A DNA stretch of 64,000 nucleotides from Luidia sarsii (GCA_949987565.1 OX465102.1:17177468-17241467), one strand, 5' to 3'; counted from the stretch's first letter, positions 42,762 through 56,400 are shown. Program-made: numbers and translations. The notes: generated from the letters alone by a model not told the origin.

Positions 42762-43035
42762 GCGAGGGTTTGCCCTTCTTGACGTATCAAGCAGTGACTG
42801 CTCAGTGCTTTCTAGTGCAGACGTCTTTAATAACCACTTGACTTACGAACTGGTCGAGGTCGTGTGGCGGATTCGAATTTGTAAAGCGGCGGGTTACCGC
42901 GTTGTATCATAGCTAGAATATGATTTTTGCGTGGAGGAGGATGCAATCCGATACAGGGTTTTTCCTCCTCGACGTAATGAGCGCCGAGTGCTCAGTGCTT
43001 TGCCCGTCAAAGCACGGGTACCCGGTCGGCACGAT
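42762..43035 (+). mobile_element. Two partial tRNA-like repeat copies in tandem
   Basis: The first starts GAGGGTTTGCCCTTCTTGACG and runs through CTGGTCGAGGTCGTGTGGCG and GATTCGAAT to GGCGGGTTACCGCG. The second starts CAGGGTTTTTCCTCCTCGACG and ends soon after GAGTGCTCAGTGCTTTGCCCG. Same family as 14.8 and 19.0 kb. Confidence 0.55.
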
Positions 43036-43899
43036 TCGGCGTGCTTGTGTCACCTTTCAATGTAGATGCGAAGCGGAGCGGCAATCAGACAAGACTAATG
43101 ATCAATGAGATGGTTGTACGGTAGAGAATACAGCCGATAATTCAGCCCACACTCTCCTATTAAAAATGAAAACTAGCAGATGGGTAGAGTCAAATTGGCC
43201 CTAATACAATCCAATCTCTGTAACTGCATCGCGTTAAAAAAGAAGAAGAGATAAATACCAAACCGTGCTTTGGGGCGCCCGTAAATAGGGCAGATCTTGA
43301 TGGCGATTTCATGATCGATCTGTGTGTGTGTGATTCCCCCCCCCCTTCAAACACTGTGAAATGCGCGTGCTTGAAACGTGATTCAAGAGTGACCAACCGG
43401 CGGTTTGCCAACCGGGTAACAATGTTACCGAGCCGGAACCAAAATATCACATTCAAGCTCATGCTCTGCTGTAGAGGGATCCGAAGACGGTGTACCACAA
43501 TATTGGCAGGCCTGCAGGAGGCAGAAATTGGTCATCTTGTTAACTTTAAAAAACCTTATAAAAATTACCATTAGCAAAACAACTGAAAAACCTGCAAATA
43601 CACCCCAAGAACGAGTGTTAAGAGCAGCTTGATGATTGTTAGCAACATTGCAAAACAGTTCTGCGGCATGGAATGAAGTGATCAAATGTCTACTGCAGAG
43701 ACTCTGTAAAGGCCCTACCCGGTATACAACATTCATAAAGGTCAAACGATGACCACAGTTTGTGTTAAACCGTTAACATGCCAAAAAAAGGAAAATCCTG
43801 CGAAGGTTTTAACTCAAATGGTGACCTGAGAAAGTAGAAAAAGGCAAATAACCGTCACGGTTTTCGCAGCGTTCTGTACCGGTTGTTAAGTTCTATTAC

Positions 43900-44088
43900 T
43901 CGCGAGTAATAAACTATTTGTCGATGTTTGAGTACCGTAACGATTTCTTGAAAAGTACAGCATCCCAGACCGTAAGATTTCAACATGAGGATTCCATCAT
44001 GACCTTCTACAAATTGTGAAAATTAGAAGGAAATCTGTGGACATCGATGTTTTCCGATATTCCCAATGTTGTATTGGGCCTTTAAGCA
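43900..44088. mobile_element. Eroded end of the TTAA-type MITE
   Basis: AGGAAATCTGTGGACATCGATG...CCCAATGTTGTATTGGGCC then TTTAAG resembles the right part of the MITE at 16.33-16.71 kb. The opposite end is not recognisable. Confidence 0.4.
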
Positions 44089-45284
44089 TGAAAAACATTC
44101 CTTAAAACAATCCCCCGATTGCCAGCCAAAGTTCCACATGCATTTCATGTGAAGCAACCATCATTGGAATAGGAGTCAAGTACTAGCGAACATCGAGTGA
44201 AATAATGGTTGGCAATCTCGTTTTAAAACCTGGGGAGAAATTTCTTGTTCAGCAGATCTTCACGCTTTTATGAGCAACTCTGTGGAATTGGGACTGTGTC
44301 TGAATGTGTGCGCGAACCACGTGTTACCGCCAGAGTGCAGTTGGTGCCCCGCGCGCAGCCGTGCAGTACCAAACGGCGAAACCTGGTGACGCCGTGTGCC
44401 AATCAGCGCGCCTGGGATTATGAGATGCGACTCATTTAATTTCGGTAAGAAAAGAAAAAAAAGGTTAAAAATTGCACCGTTCCAGATTTTTTCTTCAGAG
44501 AATACTAATTATAGTCCTAAATCCTAGGAGACAGTTGGGTTTTTGTTTTAAACCGTCACATTCAATGTGTTTGAGGGGAAACACGCAGCAGTAGAGATTA
44601 AACATTCTAGTATCATTCAGACATTAATGACGGACCAAAGCCCATGGAATCGAGTGCTGCCAGATGTGGAATGTTTGGATGGTTTGTAGAGTAATCTCCC
44701 CCAACCTGAAGCAGAACTGTGCACGAGGCATGCGGGGGCTAGTTACCGGTATTTGTGCGGGTAACTATTGAAATTCAATTAAAACATGAAAAAAAGCCAC
44801 AAAAAAAAGGAATCATGAATACTTGATGAGCTATAATTAGACAAAAAAAAAAAAAATTCACATGACATTTTACACAAAATGTTCATTATGTAATTCTCTA
44901 TTACCTTGCCAAATATCATTTTGAATCCATCGTTGAACGACCGAGATCTGCGAGGTGGCCAAAATAAACCGGCTCTTTGAGGGTTAAAGCTAAAAAATAA
45001 AAATAAAATAAAAAAAAGAGTCCTATGTGGCGGAATGAAGTCCAAGTCCAAGCCTGAAGTCATAGATTGCTACGGGTTCGCAAATCGCAATGGTGTGGCC
45101 GCTTGACGACCGGATAGCTATTCCGATGCTCGCGGCTAAGATCTGTCTTCCCATCGCGGCTGGTCTCTCAGCCACGAACTTACCACCCAACGCGCCACAT
45201 GATCCCGACAGTTCAATATGCAGTAGACATGCACGTGCTGCACACAGCTGCAGCAGCACACACGAGCAACAAGAGACAGTTATA

Positions 45285-45316
45285 CCAAGGAGGTATTAGG
45301 CGAGCTACCTCCTTGG
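45285..45316. repeat. Hairpin family AGGAGGTATTAGGC, copy 1
   Basis: CCAAGGAGGT (45285-45294) and ACCTCCTTGG (45307-45316) form a perfect 10-bp stem around ATTAGGCGAGCT. About 240 bp downstream is the palindrome ACCATGGAG/CTCCATGGT (45556-45575). Confidence 0.65.
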
Positions 45317-46049
45317 TTATACGGTTACCTACGTACACCACGCCATTCAACGGAGTGCCAAATGTTCATAACTCGTGTAATACTTCCTCCAGGCGCACCA
45401 TTTACATGTATATAGGGCTACAGTATGTTGATAACACGTTTAACCGGCGCTCCTCGCGTAATAATTTTATACAACTCACCGAGGGTATATCGTAATGTGC
45501 TCGTGTAGCGTAATACCAAGCTCTGCGTTCAAGGCACAAACTGACAGCTAGTATGACCATGGAGGGCTCCATGGTATGACCACAAGAAGCGCAACACCTG
45601 GATGCGACTGAATGCTGCCCTGTCTCGTGCCAGGTCTTTCCGTAGGTCTGTTTATATTTACCTCTACCAGCCAACACAAGATCCGTTTCACATTTCCAAG
45701 CTAGGGTGTGTGTGAAGAGGATCGGAAAGCCGAGTCCGAGACACGCGTAAGGTTCGACTGCTCGTTATCAAAGCACAGAGATCAAAGCGACTATTTAGAG
45801 GCTGGGTCGGTGAGAAACCGTTGAACGGCCATTAGGAAAACTTGATTACACGGAAAACCTGCAAGGGAGCCTAAACACTGTTCTCATTACTCATAATTAT
45901 TTTGGCTGGTCTGCCCGGTTTTTTTTTCTTTTTCGGAAGACAGTTATGACAGGTTTTTCCCGACGAAGTGGGCACATGTCAGTATTCAGCCTTGGTAATA
46001 AGTAATACCATCATCAACAAAGGAAGATACGATGCATGCTTGAAACAAG

Positions 46050-46420
46050 CTGCCTGCCTGCTTGCTTGCTTGCCTAAATGCCTGCCTGCTTGCTTGCTTG
46101 CTTGCTTACCTGATTGCCTGTATTGGTCTGCCCGCTTGCTTGCCAGCCTGCATGTCTGCCTGCTTGCTTGCCTAATGGTGCCTGCCTGCTTGCTTGCTTA
46201 CCTATACTTGCTTGTTTGCCTGCAATGCCTACTTGCTTGTTTGCCTGCCATGCCTGCCTGCTTGCTTGCTTGCCTAAATACCTGCCTGCCTGCCATGCCT
46301 GCTTGCTTGCTTGCTTGTCTAAATGCCTGCCTGTTCGCTTTCCTGCCTACTTGCTTGTTTGCTTGCGATGCCTGCATTCCCACCCGCCTGCCCTAATGCA
46401 TGCTTGCTTGCTTTTCCACT
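46050..46420. repeat. TTGCCTGC/TTGC tetranucleotide tract
   Basis: Degenerate CCTGCCTGCTTGCTTGC repeat. The Cys-Leu-rich frames over it (CLLACLPACL-like) are artefacts. Confidence 0.85.
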
Positions 46421-46649
46421 TCGTGCTAGCAGTCCGTACGACTACATTATGCATGTAGTAGATCTTCTACCCCCAATAGGAGCGAATCAATTCTATCCAA
46501 TAGGCACCATCGATCCGCACGAGGCCTGCGTTTACACACACAATCCACGTGGTCTCAAGTCCACAGCCACACAGCGCTTACTACAGAAAAACCCACCCAA
46601 GCCAAATCCTACAGCTCTCCCTTCGCTCCTCGTATGAAGCATCAACTAC

Positions 46650-47272
46650 GATCTGTCCAGTAGCTGAGACGGAGAACCGAGAAGTGGGTCCTTTTCTTCA
46701 CTTTTCTCGTCAGGGTCTCGACCATTTGTTGTCGTTGGTTCGTGCAGTGGATACACAACCGGTGTCATCACCGCCTTCGCTTCCCCCCCTGCAGGGCTTG
46801 GAGGTCGATCGCTCCGGCACTTCGCCCACAGACGTTAAAACCGCTATTGCAAAGAGCACGTGGTCCAGGGAGCGAAACGTGGAGGAGGGAAAGACAAAGA
46901 AATCTCACCCTCACCAATTATCAACCCCGTGCACGAGTAAACACTCCAGTAGAGCCGGTTTTGTTGCTGGGTTTTGGGTTTTTTTTTCTCGCTCCGAGTG
47001 ACGCCGGGGAGTCGAGCGGTTTGAGGCCGGTCTTCCGCGATTCCGCGGGGAAGCTGCCGAGCGGAGCCCAGTGGATCTGGAGGAGACCGCCCCGCGAGTT
47101 GCCGCATCCACCCGGCACGTCCGTCGACCCAGCTCCCTCCGGCCGTCCGTCCGGTGGTGGAAGCCCGTGGTGCCGGCAGGGTCAGCTTTTTCTGTCGTCC
47201 GTCCAACACAGCTGCCGTGGAAATTTTACTGATCGCGTCTTGGAGCGGCGCTCTCCGCACAGATACTAAGGG
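46650..47272 (+). promoter_or_regulatory. Possible GC-rich 5' exon or promoter
   Basis: The last 300 bases are GC- and CpG-rich (GCGGGGAAGCTGCCGAGCGG and similar) and end at CTAAGG followed by GTGAGTACT, a near-ideal splice donor at 47272. No conserved protein frame crosses it. A non-coding first exon of a gene lying to the right is one reading; a chance donor in a GC-rich stretch is the other. Confidence 0.25.
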
Positions 47273-47279
47273 TGAGTAC

Positions 47280-48320
47280 TACTAACTACAGATACAACGG
47301 GCTTTTTGCTCAACCTCCGTCTCCATTTTCAAAAACTAGTTTCCCGCCGACTGTTTGACCTTTTCCCTATCAATCTCCCCGTTGTGTTTTGCCCGCACTT
47401 GGACGACGGAGTCGCGGAAATGAATACCGACTATAAACAGTAGCAGCAACACCGTAGTTGCTTTGTCGTTATTGCTTTGGTCATACACGCGGTCCTTCAT
47501 ATCCGTCAACCTCATTTCTGCATTGCGTTTGAGTATTCCCTAGTCTAATGTAAAGCACGATGTTTTTATGTGTACGCTCGTTGGGCACAGTTGCATACAT
47601 TAACTTGCCATGGGTGGGTTTTTTTCCCCCGGTAGCGTCGCTTATGAAAAGAAAAAAACGAGCAGGAATTCTGAAGGTCATAAACGATGAAATTAAATTA
47701 CTTTCTCGAAGATTCGTTTCCTCCCGCGCTTAAAAGCTTCCAGTTCGTTGTATCAGTCGGTGGATGGGCAACTTTATTTATTGAGGGGGGGGGGGCGTAT
47801 AGGCTCGAACATTGCCGATTGAGGTCTGCAATCTAGTCTACCTTTATGTGGCAACTTCTAGCTATATACCGAACTTGGTGGCGATTAGAAATCCAATTCG
47901 TCACTGGCCGTCATCAAAAGCCCGTGGTTTGAATTCATCTTGCGAGACTGCAGTCGATATTATCCTCGCATGCTGTATTATTCATCCGTGCTTTTAGTTT
48001 TACCATGATGATAATGGTCTTTTGTGTGTAGTGTGTAGTGTGGGGTGTGTGTGTGTGTGTGTGTGGTGGGGTATGTGTTCGGCGACTCACTCACAGATGC
48101 TCACAGAGACACGGACAAGCCCGAACGTGAGCCACACAGAATGTTCCAGCCCCGCCACTAGCACTGCAGAGAAAGTACAATATATTATTCTCAAAGGTGC
48201 CACTAGCATTCTCCAAGGTACAATCCAACCAGATACACGTATACAGATACCGCGATCTTTCTGTATAACCACGGACTGGAGGAGATTTCTTCTTCCACGG
48301 TATATATAAAAGTCCATGCA
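47280..48320. other. Spacer without recognisable gene
   Basis: Contains a GT-rich microsatellite near 48.02-48.07 kb and a G run near 47.78 kb. No gene was recognised. Confidence 0.4.
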
Positions 48321-48329
48321 AACATACGT

Positions 48330-48880
48330 AATTCTACCTCGTCACCACATAGCACCTCGGCCTTACGTGAGAGATTGCACGTAAGTCCTTCAGTGCTAGT
48401 GGTGACTCGGTAGAATTCCAATTAAACTTCAATTTCATTTCATTTCATTTCGTTTAATTTTTAAATTATAACTGTGTGCCTGTACTCACTGTCGTTCGAT
48501 GTGCCTCATTATTATAATGTGCAGCATGAACGGACAATGATTACGTAAGAGACCAGCATCGACGTTCACAGGTCTCTGCGGTTACCAGAGCGTGTGAGCA
48601 GCGTTGTGGCACTCGCTAATCTAGCAGACGACGGATCTTTCTAAAATGGCTGTGGCAGTATGGGCGGACGGTGCGGATATAACTTATAAGCAGATAGTGG
48701 CCAGTGTGATCGGAGAGACTCTCAATCGATGTATGTGGTTAGATAAAGCAGAGTGAGAGAGTGCAGACCAATGGGATAGTCTGTCCAATGGTCTGACAAA
48801 GGAGGTATTAGGCGAAACCTCCTTGGTCTGGCCATGGAGCTATAGCTCCATGATCTGACAAGACGTTCGAGTAGGGAAGA
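48330..48880. repeat. Dispersed hairpin repeat, copy 2
   Basis: It begins with an inverted pair AATTCTACC (48330) and GGTAGAATT (48409-48417) with GTCACCAC/GTGGTGAC inside. It ends with AAGGAGGT...ACCTCCTT around ATTAGGCGAA (48799-48824) and a perfect 20-bp palindrome CATGGAGCTATAGCTCCATG (48833-48852). The same two landmarks recur at 62.17-62.47 kb. Confidence 0.55.
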
Positions 48881-48899
48881 GTTAGTGTCCTTTAATACT

Positions 48900-50640
48900 A
48901 TTACCATTAATAAAATTATTTGATACTATTAATATTTAGACTCTTCATGCGTTATACAACAAGCCTGGGCGAAATATGCCCAGAACCGGATAGAGGGTCT
49001 CGATGATACTGGAGCAAAATAGACTCGCACTTTTCTTTCTCAAAACTGGGAAATCAATGGTCAAGACTTCAAGTTCAACCGTCTATACCGTTCAACCGTT
49101 CAACTGTCTATAGTAGTCTATACTTCATTATATACAGGGCCTTGTGTATATAACGACCCACACTGTCTGGGGATAATACTCGGGGTCGTGAATCGTGATG
49201 CCTGTAAGGCTGTAGCCGTGGGCCGTATCTCTGCGGTTATTGCTTGCAAGTTTCACTCGCTGAGATTAATGCGGGTAAGGCATCACATATCGTACTTCAG
49301 CCCAAATTGAAACCAACAACCAACAACACCAACAGCAACACACACCGAGCTCACAAGACGGACGCTGATGGGCGGCGTGCAGGCATACGTCGACGACTCT
49401 TGGCGCTTTTCCGAATGCGATATTGCATATACCGATAGAGGTTGATTTTGTAATGCGCCCTGGATGGGGGATGGGGGTCATAGGGTGACATCGACGACTC
49501 GACTCGACAGGGTGCCCAAATACATCCTAATTCAAGTCCCCATCGCGCTGCAGGGGTACGGTGCGGGGCAAGTCGAAAAAGGTCCCCTCTCCCTCCCCCC
49601 AAAATGGAATAAAACAAAATCACGACTTTTTTTTTTTTAAATGCTGAAACGCGACACCCCAAATCTGGACTGATTCGACAGGTGATCGGGACCACCTGAC
49701 TCATTGGGGAGGAGACTGCAAAGTCCCCTCGACTTTGTCCGTTTGTTTGTTTGTCTGCTTTGAATCGCCTAGCTTTAGTTTGTTTGTTGTTTTACCCGAG
49801 CGCCGAAGAAAAAGTTGGGGCGGAACAAATCCTTTCCCGTGATTTGCTCGCCAGCGCTGAGCAGAGTGAAAGAAAGGCATCACGCAAGCTCTCGCCAGGG
49901 GCCGGGAAAATTATGATTGACTGTGTACAGGTGAAAAAACACCAGAAATACGGTCTCAATAGGAGTTTGGGGGCGAGGGGAACTCTGATTACTTTTGGGA
50001 GGATAAAACGGCAGAGAGAGAGGGAGGGGGGAAAACAGGAACCTGCCCTCCCCGGCTGCCCTTTGACCCGGCACGACCTCCGCCTTCCCATTTAGCCTTT
50101 CCGCATTCACAAGTCACCGAGCTGACAGGCCGATGACGACTGGCGCTTGCAACTCCTTCCCGTCACCCCCCCCCACCTCTCCACCTACCCTCCTCCTCTC
50201 CCTCTTCGAAAAAAAAAAAGGCAGAGAAATTACGCATTCCCCGTCAGGCCCTGCGGGGCTTCCGGATCTATGTGCCCGTCTCAAATCATTCAACTCCCCG
50301 TCCCCATCCCTTCGGGTATCGGCCATAGGAATCAGTGAGTCCCTGATGCTCTCGTCAGATCCGATAAGACCTTCGATTACGACGAACTTGCCGGTAGATC
50401 ATGAGGCCCGATGATCTCCCCATATATATAGTGCGGCTGATGCCGTAAACCGGCTCATGAGTTGTGACACCTCTCCCAAATCTAATCCTCCTTTGATTTT
50501 ACATCTACAATCGCGCTACATCTACAAAAGTGCAAAGTGAAAAACGGATAAAGGGAATGTGGTATTTGTATCACAACTCACAAGCCATTCACAAACCACC
50601 AGTAATTCAGTACACCACTGTTTGTTAACTAACTTATCAT
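48900..50640. other. Spacer without recognisable gene
   Basis: Contains homopolymer runs and short open frames only. Confidence 0.4.
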
Positions 50641-50644
50641 GATA

Positions 50645-51265
50645 AATAAAGTTGGGTCATTCCGTGTCAAATAAATTTTCTGAAAAAAGGGTCTCAGAGG
50701 ACCCTTTCCGATTTTGATGGATTTTTTGGGGGTCAGAATGAACACATGCCAAACAAGTACAATTGAATTTATAGTACTCCTTGTGGTTGTCGAGATATGC
50801 CCCGTTGAAACATGGGCGAGACGGCCTTTTGACTCGCATGAGTCGCGGAAAGGGATTGCATTTGGGGGATTTTGTCCGAATTTGAAAGCTCTGAAATTTG
50901 GTATACTTAATTTCTTGAGATCAGGATTAATACCCCCTGCAGAAAAACGTGGATACCAGTGCCATCATGACTGCTACTTTTGTGTTAATGCACAGTAAGA
51001 GAGATCTGCAAAATGGTGGCAGGATATTTCGGTGTGCAGTCGCCGAAAGGGATTGCATTTTGGGGATTTTGTCCGACTTTGAAAGCTCGTGAGTCAGTCA
51101 GTCTTTGTACCGGGCAAAGAGCTGAAATTTGGTATACTTTATTCGTTATTTGTAACTCAGAAGTGTGCACTTTATTCAGTCGATTTTTGTTTTATATTCT
51201 GGGTCATCTCGTGCTGATACGAGGGCCACACAAAAAACCCCCATTTCATGTATTATCGATAAGTG
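50645..51265 (+). repeat. Dispersed repeat with internal duplication
   Basis: GGGATTGCATTTGGGGGATTTTGTCCGA with TTTGAAAGCTCTGAAATTTGG and GGTATACTT occurs at 50850-50910 and again at 51048-51140, the second interrupted by a 30-base insert. The block GTGCCATCATGACTGCT...GAGAGATCTGCAAAATGGTGG (50958-51030) recurs at 53360-53430. Confidence 0.6.
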
Positions 51266-52900
51266 CATGACTAGGCGTACCCGTGACGAATCAGGAAATG
51301 ACATGGACCTGGACTCCAGCCAGAGAGAAAAGTTCATAAAGACCCCCCCCCCGCCTCAGTCTTGACCCCGAATGACCTCGCGATCAATCTTCTCTTAATA
51401 CACCAGTGAAACAATACACGTATACGCACCAAATTGTATCTGTCACACTCACTGTCACTCCTTCATGGCGTGGGGGCATTTTAAAAAGCAGACGTTCTGG
51501 GCACATTTTCCTGTTCAAGTTCAAGGCACAATGCTATCTATCTTTGCATCATCAATGGGTATGAAAGTGAAATTGTTAATGGGATCGTCTTCAAGTTCCT
51601 GCTATAGTTCTTTGATGACGAGAGCCTATCAGCTATCAGCTATTTCCACTTTTGCCTGAATGCCATCATTGCTGCCAAAGGAGAACTTTATTCCTGAGAA
51701 TGTTTTGATCGGCCCATTCAAACAATCATCTGTTTTGGACTCAATTTAAGGCCATCCACGTTCGTCTCTGGACTTGCATTATCAACCAGTCTCTTGGTAT
51801 AGGGCCGAGCCCATCGCATGGACTCCTGCCAGGACTGGTAGCAGAACAAAAATGTCATTCAGCTTCCAGTTTTCACATATCTTGTGCCATAAGTTGACCG
51901 TGCATAATCAGTTGACCGGTGTTATCAATTGTGCAGTACTGTATTTTACCGAGTGACAATCAATCTTGTACAGATATACTTGAAAATAAACGTATGGTTA
52001 AATTTGAGATTAGTTTGTTTAACCATTTGATATCATTATCAAGCATGTTTTCAAACTCTCCCTGACAAGGAACAAACCAAAGGTTTGAATACATGTTTCA
52101 AGCATTTGTCAGGACAAATTTTTATTTTTCGACAAAATATATTAATTCACACTCTACAATATCTAATGCATATTCTACATTTTGTCATAATTTTCATTCC
52201 AATGTTTTGACAAAAACATACTGTAATCTAGCGAGCCCATGACACTATTTACTTGGACTTAAGTCTAAAATTGGATTTCATTAGTTAATATAGAGAACAC
52301 GAAATGGTGAAAATGAATGGTTTTATGTGAAGATCTTGAAAGTAGCCCTATAATAAGTGAACAGTTTTCGATTGACTTTTGTTCTTGTTTTAATATAATG
52401 ATGTTTCCGTGGTCAAAAAGCGCTGTACAAATTGAAGTGGTCTAATCTATGGAGCATTTGCTATGCTATACATGGTAGATTGAGCACTGTAAATGCCATG
52501 TATAAAAGTCTTAGTCAATCTTAAAACACGTGCAGCTTAATTCGAATTGCTGCAGTAAATCACGTGTTCTCCTACTCCTCTTCTTCTGTTAGTTACATTT
52601 TCAAGTACACCATTGTTTTTCAAAGTCAGGTTTGAAATGATTACTGTTCTCTTAACGTACCCAGAGCTGAAATCAGATGCACACAAAGATGACAGAGCTT
52701 GGTATGTTAGCCTGTTAAGTTTGATTTTATAGTCTTGCATTGACCATACAGTTAAATTGTGACCAAAATATTGGAGATCATTATTTTGTTTTCAAAATGT
52801 TATTAAACTAGTCACTTTAGTTTCGTAACTCATCCACGTCCATATGACTTTGTGCACTGTGCACTGTGTTAGACTAGTGTGTGGCATTTTGAAATAAATC
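51266..52900. other. Spacer without recognisable gene
   Basis: AT-rich sequence with only short open frames. Confidence 0.45.
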
Positions 52901-53330
52901 TTTTGAGATTTTGAGATTTTCTAATGATGTGAAAGAGTATACCATTAGCTTCCAAATGATATCAAAATTATTTCCGTGCGAACTTTGTTGTAAATAGTAC
53001 AAGGGGACTTCGCTCGTTCATTTGGTACCAAACACAATATAGCAGCACCATTCTAACTCCTCGGAAGCGGCCATTCAAATAGGCAGGAACTTTACATTTT
53101 CATGAAAAAAAATTACACAAACACTCCCCGAAATCCTCGTATTTCAACATTTAGAGACGGATATCGGAAAAATCCTTTGCACATAATATCCTCCAATACA
53201 TAAACTTTCCGAAAATACAAAAAAAGAAGTATTTTTTTATCGACTTGAGAAGATACTTTGACTTCAGGCGTTCTTTACTCGAAAAGTGTTTTGGTGGGAT
53301 ATTCCTCATGTCGCTGTGCCGGGTCACATA
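52901..53330 (-). mobile_element. TA-type MITE, copy 2, one end missing
   Basis: Inverted relative to copies 1 and 3. One terminus, GCTGTGCCGGGTCACA plus TA, is intact at 53313-53330. The other lacks about 42 terminal bases and starts within TTTTGAGATTTTGAGATTTT. Confidence 0.75.
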
Positions 53331-53455
53331 TTCCCTGCATAAAAAAACCTGGATACCACTGTGCCATCATGACTGCTGCTTTTGTGTTAATGCACAGTAA
53401 GAGAGATCTGCAAAATGGTGGCAGGACATTTTTGTGTGCAGTGAAAATAAATATC
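53331..53455 (+). repeat. Fragment of the 50.6-51.2 kb repeat
   Basis: CTGGATACCACTGTGCCATC through GATCTGCAAAATGGTGGCAG and GTGTGCAGT match 50.95-51.04 kb, directly adjoining the intact MITE end. Confidence 0.6.
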
Positions 53456-56400
53456 ACTAGCAATATGGAATAAATGAATTTCGAAACAAATGTGCTGAAC
53501 AAACTTTTACACCATTGAAAACTGCGTCTGACCAGGTAAATGTAATGCATTAAGGTTCATTCATTGATTGCAGCATTTAGTGGTAACCAATGTTACTTGG
53601 CGTTGGGAGTACAGCAATACATGCATTTGTGTCGTGAAAAGAATTCAGTTGAACTTGGTTGCAGTTGCGGGCACGATCTCACGCTCTTTGCAGTCACCTT
53701 TTTTCCCGCCAAATCATCGAATCATTTCCATGGATCACTGCTGAATTCTATGAAATTACCTTTTGCCGACACATCTACGAGCATGACGCAAAGCGTGGAC
53801 GAAAATACGGCCGGATCCGCCGATGAGCGACATTCCGTGGCCGCCGCCATCTTTGATGTCAGAGCGATGGTACGGCGATCATAATAGGTTCGTTTAATAC
53901 GTTTTGATACAATATCGTTGATTGGTTGGCCGATAGGCTTGGCCGCGATCTTTTTAAGTGGAAAAAAATGCCGAAATTACCAGTTTTTCACGCTTTTGTA
54001 AACATTTTTTGTGGAGGGATATACTTTTTTAACAGGCATGATATTTTTCGGATTACTTTTGAAGAATAATGTTGCCCTTTCCCCTATGTGTTGCTCGAAA
54101 AAAGAGCCTTAAAATAATGTGCATGTATTGTGGCTTGAAAGGTGAACACTCGAGCCGACCACAAAGCCAACTCACTTCGCTGGGGTTAATCCGCCAGGAT
54201 AGGACTCCCAGCTACCGACTGAACGACTGACACCGTGGAAGTTTACTCTTCACCTTTGCTCTGCATGTGTGCGCATTACGAGGCACAGTGGAACAAAACC
54301 CGCAATAAGCCAGATAGCTCCTCCAGACCACCGTACTTGTACTTTAGCCCGGTCTGAAAAAAACAAGTAAATTTTTTAAGTTTTTGGGGATGAGTTAGTA
54401 GTGAGCTTGCCGGTGTGCTTTCAAGAGCAATGATGTAACTGCATGTATTGCTAAACATTACGAATGCCCATAAGATAAAAGGACTTTTCACACTATGAAC
54501 GTCCGATCCGTGTCGAAATCTACACTGGTCGGACACGGGTCACTTTGAACACGGGTTACTTTCGCTCTGTTTTCGCACTACTCACCGCAACACCGGCATT
54601 TGCTCGACACGTGCAACGTTTCGACCCGTGTATTGCGCGATCGTTTCACACTACACATGGTATCGCACTTTCAACACGGATAGCCCCTATATAGTGCCGT
54701 ATAATCGAAGATGTTGCAGACGACTTACTGACTAGGATGACCTGCAGGGAAGGGATGAGGATGGGGGTCCTTTCCTCAAAAGAAGAGTCCCAGGAGAAGA
54801 AGGTTTAGAACTGGAGAAATTCGGGACGATGAGACGCTGGTGTATCGATCACCTGGGCGTCGATACGCAGGCATTTCGGGTATAGGCCTAGGCATTTGGT
54901 ATGGGGTCATTTTGGGCCCAGGTGGGAAAGCAGTTTAGATTCCGGTCCAGTTCCCTGGAGGGCTGAGTCGAAGCACAAACACCGCCGTAAATGCGGGGAG
55001 AAAAGTCACGATGAAAGCAAGAATGGGATCATCAGTAAGCTGTTTCCTTCTGGTGCGTCCGGGCTGGCAGTCACATGGGGTTTGGCCCGGCAAGTTGGCA
55101 ACCTCATTCCTTTTGCGGATTTTCTTCTTTTATTATTTTTTGGGGCGAGGTGAATTGTGTGTGGGTTCAATGGTTCGAGCAAATTGCCCTACAAGCGTCC
55201 CTTATGGATTTGGCCCGTGGAGTCAACAAGTGGGACGGCGGCATTCGGGGAATGCAGATAGGGGTGTGTGTGTGTGTGGGGGGGGGAGGTCTTGGCTGCC
55301 CCGGGTACGAGGTGAGACCGAGACCGCACCGTGCCGGAGCTGCGGGAACCGCCGTCCGCGGCGGCTGTGCGATAGCGACCAATAAGGTCGACGGCGCCCG
55401 CTGCCTCGGTGTTGGGAAACGTCCACACATTAAAAGACACGAGCACCGCCACCAGAGACCCTGCCCTTAAACAAGGAGAGGACCGCCGAAGCGTCTTAAT
55501 TCGATGTGCAACACGAGACATGCATGTCTGTTTTCGGTGCCAGGCGACTCCCCAAATACACCGCACACTTTCTCAAGCATCGGAAGAAAAAGGCTGGTGC
55601 GGCTTCTAATTTTCCTCCCCAAACGCGACAGCGCGTAAGCAAATTCACAGCCAAGGACAACCACCGGTTTTTTTTTATCAATAACGTACGAGTTGCGCTG
55701 GGCGCTCCCCGCTGTTGGCACTCGGCCAACGTTTGTTTTCGACATGCTCTTGGTCTTCTCCACCACCCCCTCCCTTTGATGGTCATATTTTTATTGTGTC
55801 AGTTGCGTTCCGACGTCGGTGGCATGAATCACTTCTCGCCACACTGTGCCGAGGACGTCGACCATTTTTTGTGTGAGTCTGTGTATGTATTTCGGGCGTG
55901 CTGCCAGTGGGAGCAAGCACAGGCCTACAGACAATTATATTACGGTCTGTCTTGACGGGGAGGCGCACTTCCTCCGTCAGTGGTTGACCTTTTATAGGCC
56001 CACTTACACATCCGCGCGGTAATGGAAAGCGGCAATGCCGCGCGGTAATGGAAAGCGACAATGCCGCGCGGTATTTCACGCGTAATCATACCCAGGAACG
56101 GAAACTCGCTCGGTATTTTTTGCAAACGACATCGTCCAAAGCCAATGGCGCCGTACCGAAGGATTCGAAAGCAAGAGGGAGAAGCTCTCGGACTTCTGGA
56201 TTCTGGTTAGAAGATTGCGTCTCAAGCGAAAGAGAAGGCGAATAAATTGATTGGCAGTCAGCGCGCGCAGTCGCTGCGCGGTATCTTTGGAGAAATCGTT
56301 CTGGTTTCATCTGCGCCGTTTGTCCGCTCCAGATGTAAACGTCCCCATATAGACAACTCTGCGTCCTCCACTTTTGATCGCGCGGAATACCGTTACCGCT

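Larger units (their letters stand above)
40651..45280. other. Gene-poor region
   Basis: Apart from tRNA-like repeat fragments near 42.8-43.0 kb and a MITE end near 44.06 kb, I see no gene. The open frames of up to 127 codons (for example 42379-42762) show no domain or motif. Confidence 0.45.

Noticed and set aside
45090..45299. 69-codon plus-strand frame starting MVWPLDDRIAIP
   Set aside because: Protein-like at first glance, but it has no recognised motif or splice context and runs into the hairpin repeat.
53838..53852. YY1-like GCCGCCATCTTTG as a promoter element
   Set aside because: An isolated short match with no first exon or transcript signal.
55506..55955. 149-codon plus-strand frame
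   Set aside because: No motif. Overlapping antisense frames of similar length suggest chance.
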